Shown here piece by piece: positions 35,101 through 41,100 of a DNA stretch of 64,000 nucleotides. The translations under genes were made by a program, and so were the position numbers. The notes under the pieces are model-generated. The model did not search any database. It saw nothing but the letters and a program-made list of their open reading frames with translations, and was not told the DNA's origin. Origin of the DNA: Shinisaurus crocodilurus. Its lineage: Eukaryota > Chordata > Lepidosauria > Squamata > Shinisauridae. How positions within the stretch are numbered: position 1 is the stretch's first letter; the number at the start of each line of letters is the position of its first letter. The stretch lies in the NCBI GenBank assembly GCA_021292165.1, contig CM037876.1, forward strand, positions 110,427,379 to 110,491,378, read 5' to 3'.

Positions 35101-38100
35101 CCGGAGCGATTGATCGAACTGGAGGTGCGATGTTCCTTAATCCCTTCATAAAATGTTTGACTAAGGGGTGTGAAAACAAAGTAAATCCATCCTGCCCATT
35201 ATGGTAAGCTGATAAAGCAGCCAAATACACTTTCAACAAGCTCGTTTTCAGCCCTTTGTGTTGCAAATGAAGAAGAAATTGCAGCACTCGGGGGGGGGGG
35301 ATAGGAGCGCTAGAGTAGGGTACTTCGGTGTGACCAAGGTACTCACAGAAGGCTTTCAGTTTCCTTGCATAGGAAATCCTAGTGGATGGTTTCCAAGCTT
35401 CTTGTAGAACTAGCTTGATCTCAGTAGGAAGAGCGCTCGGTATCATATTCGCCAAGCTGTGAGCTTCAGAATGGACGGATTCGGGTGCAGTAGCGAGCCT
35501 CGAGCTTGTGAAAGTATTGTCGCAGTGTTCGGTAGGAAACGATACTCTCCTTTGGATAGGCGAAGGAGTGGTGCAAACCATGCCTATCTCGGCCACCAAG
35601 GAGTCACCAGGATGCAACTTGTGCAGTCGGACTGGATCTTTGATACGACCTTGGTCAGCAATGGGGTCGGTGGGAACATGTAGAACAGAGCCCCTGACCA
35701 GTTTATGAGGAACGCGTCCCCGATTGATGATTTGTCGTGGCCTGCCCTGCTGCAGAAAATCTGGCACGCCGTGTTCTCTGCAGTGGCGAAGAGATCACTG
35801 TCGGCGTACCCCACTGAAGAAAGAGGGACTGTCGAATCTGATCCTCAAGCCGCCACTCGTGGGAGTTGATGGTTACCCTGCTGAGGGCATCCGCCAGTGT
35901 GTTGTCTTTCCCAGCGATGTGGATGGCTCTCACAGATATGTGGCGAGGGATCATCCAATTGAATATTCGAAGGGTGAGGTTGGTCAGGCGAAGAGAATGG
36001 GTGCCGCCTTCCTTGTTTAGGTAGGCTACCACCGTCGTATTGTCTGTGACCACCTGTACCTGCTTCGCTTGCAGCATGGATTCGAGGGACCTCATCGAAT
36101 TCCAGACCGCCTGGAGTTCTAGTACATGGATGTGTTTCCCGTGATCCTGTGGATGCCAGGAGCCCTGCATTGTGTGGTGGCCGCAGTGTGCTCCCCAGCC
36201 CAGAAGAGAGGCATCTGTCGTCAGGGTGAGTGACGGTGAGACAGGCTGAAATGGGAGTCCTCTCGTCAGGTTGTTCAAATCTGTCCACCAGCGCAGGGAC
36301 TGCTTGATGCTGGCCGGGATAGACAGTCGGGTTCGATGAGCATTCATCTCGGAATCGAACTACCTTATGAACCAGTTTTGATGCTGGCGCATTCGAAGTC
36401 GCGCGAAGGCGACGGCTGACATCGACGATGCCATGAGTCCGAGAAGCTGCTGTATAGAATGAGCCGTGCACGAAGTCGCTTTCTGTAGTTTTGACGTGAG
36501 GGTAAGTATTTTGGAAATTCTGTCTTTGGGTAGGAAGGCACGACCGACAGTCGAGTCTAAAAGTGCTCCAATGAATTGGATCCTTTGAGTCAGATAAAGT
36601 GTGGACTTTTTCTCGTTGAGACAGAGTCCGAGAGAATTCAAGATGTCGGTAGTCAGGCGGAGGGAGTTCCACAGTTCCTGAGCAGACGGTGCAACGATGA
36701 GCCAATTGTCCAGGTAAGGATAGAGTGTTACTCCCTGAGTCCGGAGAGCCACACAGACTACAGCCATACATTTGGTAAAAACTCTCGGTGCCGTCGAAAG
36801 TCCGAATGGAAGAACTCGAAACTGGTAAGTATCGGATCCGATCCTGAACCTCAGGTACTTCTGGCTGTCTCGATGAATCCCGATGTAAAAGTAAGCATCT
36901 TGGAGATCGATGGATGCAAACCAGTCGGTCTTGCGGAGAAGAGGCAAAATCGATTGGAGAGTGACCATCCGAAACTTCTTGGGTGGAATGAAGTTTACTG
37001 AACGTAGGTCCAGGATCGGTCGGAGCCCTCCATCCTTCTTTGTCACCGTGAAATACCTGGAATACAGGTCCTGGGCAAGGTGAGGAGGGACCATCTGGAT
37101 GGCCCCTTTGTGCAGCAAGGAAGCAACCTCTTCCCGCAGCGTGAGGGATGGCTGCATGGTGCGGATGCCAACAAAAGGTGGGAGGGCGTCGAACTCGATC
37201 CTGTATCCATGTTGGATAATGTTCAGAACCCATCGATCGGTGGTAATTTTCCTCCAAGATGGTAGGAAGAGGGATAATCGAGTGCCGAACTGAGGTCGAG
37301 ACGGGAGTATCATCGGAATGTCGTTCGGGCCTTCGTAGAAGTCAAACGCGCCGTTTTTGAAAGTCGCCTCCTTTACGGGAGCCCCGGTACAGTGGTTGCT
37401 GGTACTGTCGGCTCGGTGCCTGGGGCTGCTGTGGAAGAGCACGACGGTCCTGCCACTGCTGTTGCTGCTGATGGGCCGGTTGAGAAGGAGTTATGGCTGC
37501 CGGATACGGAGCCCATCTGCGGCGCCTGAATGGTTTGGAGGTGGGTGGTGGAAGCAGACCCATCTTCTTTGCATTTACTCGAGCCTTTTGCACCGCATCG
37601 AGGGAATAATCGGTCTTCTCATTAAACAGGCCGATCGAAAGGCAGGTTTTCTATTTTGGCCTTTGTTTCGGTTGTCAGGGTCGAAGATCGAAGCCTGGCA
37701 TGGCGGCGGAGGGCAACGGCACTCACCAGGGATCTGCCATGGCAATCCCCTTGGTGTCTGGCAGTGTGGATTTGCTGTCTTGAGGTATTAATTGCTTCGG
37801 CCTGAAAGACGCGGGCTAGATCTCTCTTCTCGGGCAAGTAATCGATAAGACTGCCCATCTTCTCCCAAAGGAATAGCTGGTACCTGGCCATGGTGGCCTG
37901 GTAGCCAGCAACTCAGATCCCCAGCGCGCTAGAGGTATACACCCTACGACCGAAGTTGTCGAGGCGTTTCCCTTTGGGGTCGGACGGGGTAGAATGTTGC
38001 TTCCCCGATCTCGACTGGGCCGACTCGACGATTATGGAGTTGGGCGAGGGATGAGAGAAGAGAAATTTAGCCGTATACAGGCGTACTTTATACAGTGCAT

Positions 38101-41100
38101 CCAGGCGCTTGGCTGCAGGTGGGGCTGTAGCTGGCGAGTTCCAGGAGCCTTGTACTGTTTCCAACATGGTTGGAATTAATGTTGGGCCTGATGAAGATTT
38201 AGAGACTGCATCGAAGAGAGGATCGACAGTTTTCTTCTCCTCTACTGCAGTTTCTAGACCCAGAGCCTGGGTCATTCGGAGGACCTGGTCCTGAAACGTG
38301 CCCATGTCCTCAGACAGAGATACGGCGGCCTGGGATGACACATTCTGGTCCGGAGAAGTTGTTGACGGGGATAAGGACACCAAAGAGTCCGAGTCAGAGG
38401 GGACCCTGGTGTCGAGGATCTACGGGATCGAGTCACTGCTGTCACCGAGATCGTAGTCAGCTGGTCTTTCTCCCTCGCTTGAACTCCTAGTGAAGAGGAG
38501 GGGGCAGCTTGCCGGATTGAAGATGTGGCCTGTCTGGGACTTACGCGGGTTAGGTCTTGTCTAGGAGAGGCTTGTCTTGAACTTCTACAAGGTGACTCCT
38601 GCCTGACCGGAGATCTGTCTCGAGATCGGTACCTGCTTGAATGGTATCTATACTCCGAGACCGGGGATCTTCGATGGTAGTAGTCGTATTGATCCCGATA
38701 CGAACGCCTCAAATCCCTTGAGTCAACTGAGCGTTCTCGATATCGTGGAGGATCTGGTGAACGATGGGAGCCTCTTGATCTAGATGACGCACGATCTCGA
38801 GAGATTTGCACTTCCTCGATCTCGAGGGACATCAACCGGGTCCGAGATGTACGAGCCTGTACACTGCGGACCGGCGACTGGCGAGCTGGAGGAGGAGTTT
38901 GGAGACTACGTTCCGAAGGCCTCGGGTCCGACGGAGAATCAAGTATTTCATCCTCTGATATCGAGAGTGCTGGAGGGGGGTTCTTCGAGCCCAAAGAACC
39001 CCTGGGAGGAGGAGAAGGCATTGAAAGTGTCTCTCTCGTAAATTGAGGCTCCCCCGAGCCCGAGGGAGCCGATACGGGAGGAGGAGGCTTCTGCCCAGCC
39101 GGGCTTTCTGGTGGCATGACGTCCGTCGTCTCAGGAGCCAGCGACGTTCTCGAGCCCGAGAGCGAGGCGGCCAATTTTTTAGCCAATCTCCTAGCCTTTT
39201 CTTTTTTCTCCTTGCTCCTCCTTTTTGCCTCCTCCTTTTCTCTCCATGCCTTATTTGCCTTGCTTTTGGAAAGCATCATCTCCATATATTTGTCTTGGGT
39301 GGCCGCCGAAGACATGGTGTGGGAGGGAGGCGTACTAGGCCGCACTGAGGGAGTGGGTTGTTCCGCGGGCGGTTGGAGGGCTTTCTTCCATAGAATGGCT
39401 GCCAGCTTATCCGCCCTGTGCTTTCTTGCCTGCTTGGTGAAAGCCAGGCAACGGTGGCAGGTTTCCACATTGTGCCCTTCACCAAGGCAGACGAGGCAGA
39501 GAGAGTGCCCGTCAGCCGGCGGGAGTTTCGTGCCGCATCGTACACATTTACGAAACGGGGCTTTTGGAGCCATAGTTGAAAGATCAATTATTATCCCACG
39601 ACGGACGGGGGGAAATTGTTTTAGATGAATTTCCTCAATAGAAACAGTCAAATTGAAGAACCTCTCGAAACACTACCAGACACGGTGGCGGTCGAAGAGG
39701 AACTGAGGGAGAGGGCGGGAACCCGCTAGAGGAGATGTGTGGGGGGAGGTGTTCCCGCCCAATTTGCCTCAGCTATAGAATCTTCCCGAAACGGTCTCCG
39801 TGCAGGCGCAGAGCCCATATGTGTGATGCACAGAGACCACGAAGAACTACTACACATTGTTAATGTGTGTAGTTTGAGCTTTAAGCAGCGGAGAGAAATC
39901 TTGGTTCAGATTCTGCAGTCATTGGATGCAGCTATAGAGATGAAGTAAATTTAATCTCCATTGCAGTCAGTGAGATTGAAACCTGTATAGCGGTGTGCTT
40001 GTAGTTATTAACTATAAATAAAATCAATGTCGTTTAAACAAAGGAGGTTCTAATTGACATTGCTTTTCTTTTTTCAGTAACTTTTATTAAATTTCCAGTA
40101 CAACAATTAACTTTCAGCATGAACAAGTGAACCACATGCTACTTAAAAGTTTCTTGTGATGCTTAAAATGAAGAATCTTCTCCACCGTTCTGCCTGTACA
40201 TACATGTGCATGTGAGATTGGGAGTCACTTCCAGGCTCAAGCACTTCCCTACACATAGTGTATAAAGACTGGTGTGGGAGATACTGCATTTATTTAATCA
40301 TGGGCTTAGGGAGGTGGCAGATAAAAATTGCCAAGTGAATTGCCTGGCTTCTAACTCAAGATGAAGATGGCCCTGAGTAACAGGATGTACTTACTACGTG
40401 TTCTTTGAACTCCTAAATTGACAGAAGAATGTTCTTGGGAGAGCTTTCAGCTGTTTTTGTCTAACACATCTGAGAAGAGGCACCCCCCCCCACTTTTTTT
40501 TTAAAAGTGGGGGTTTGGTGAATGAACACTATCAAGAGAATTGTCAATGCTCACAACAGCCCCTCCCTTCTCTCCTCTCCCTCAAATCTTCTAATATGAT
40601 GCACCAGTTCAATCCTCCTCTCTGCACTTTTCCTACCCCTTTAAGGAAATTTTGTAGACTAGTCAAAATTTTAATTATCTGTTGTTTTGTGGCTTAGGTT
40701 AACTTTTCATTTCATTAGAGTTTCTAGGTTGAGGGGATTAAATACAATGCAGCCTGTTCTGTCCATTCAGTGGAAGAAGTTGAAGGAGATTCTGAAAACT
40801 AATACATTTAAGAGAAACCAAAGCAGATTTTAATTTGAATGTTGTATATGTCCAGGTTGAGTGACTGGATTAATTTTTGTGTCATTTTTTCATTACAGTT
40901 TACTTGCTAGATTCTTTGAGACAAATCCGTTTGAGCCATGGATAACAAAAGACAAAGTGGATCGGGTAGGTGCAAGATTGCAATCACCTGCAGTTTTCAT
41001 TTTCATATCATTTATTGCGTATAATCCAATTTTCCTTCCCAAGGGAATCCCAAAGTAGCAAACGACAAAAGAGAAAACACAATTAAGACTATTGGAATGA

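Larger units (their letters stand above)
33900..39846 (-). mobile_element. DIRS tyrosine-recombinase retrotransposon, structurally complete, in intron 9
   Basis: Inverted terminal repeats of about 125 bp pair 33955-34079 with 39702-39826 almost perfectly. Outside them lie short unique ends, 33900-33954 on the left and 39827-39846 on the right. An internal complementary region at 34276-34369 is the complement of the left end joined to the right end, as expected for the circular intermediate of DIRS elements. There is no target duplication. On the minus strand, from 39573 down, lie gag-like, RT-RNase H-methyltransferase-like and tyrosine recombinase frames. Only the recombinase frame is unbroken. 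Its orientation is antisense to NDUFA9. Confidence 0.93.

Noticed and set aside
34992..35708. Plus-strand frames inside the DIRS element
   Set aside because: Antisense shadows of the tyrosine recombinase and methyltransferase-like frames.
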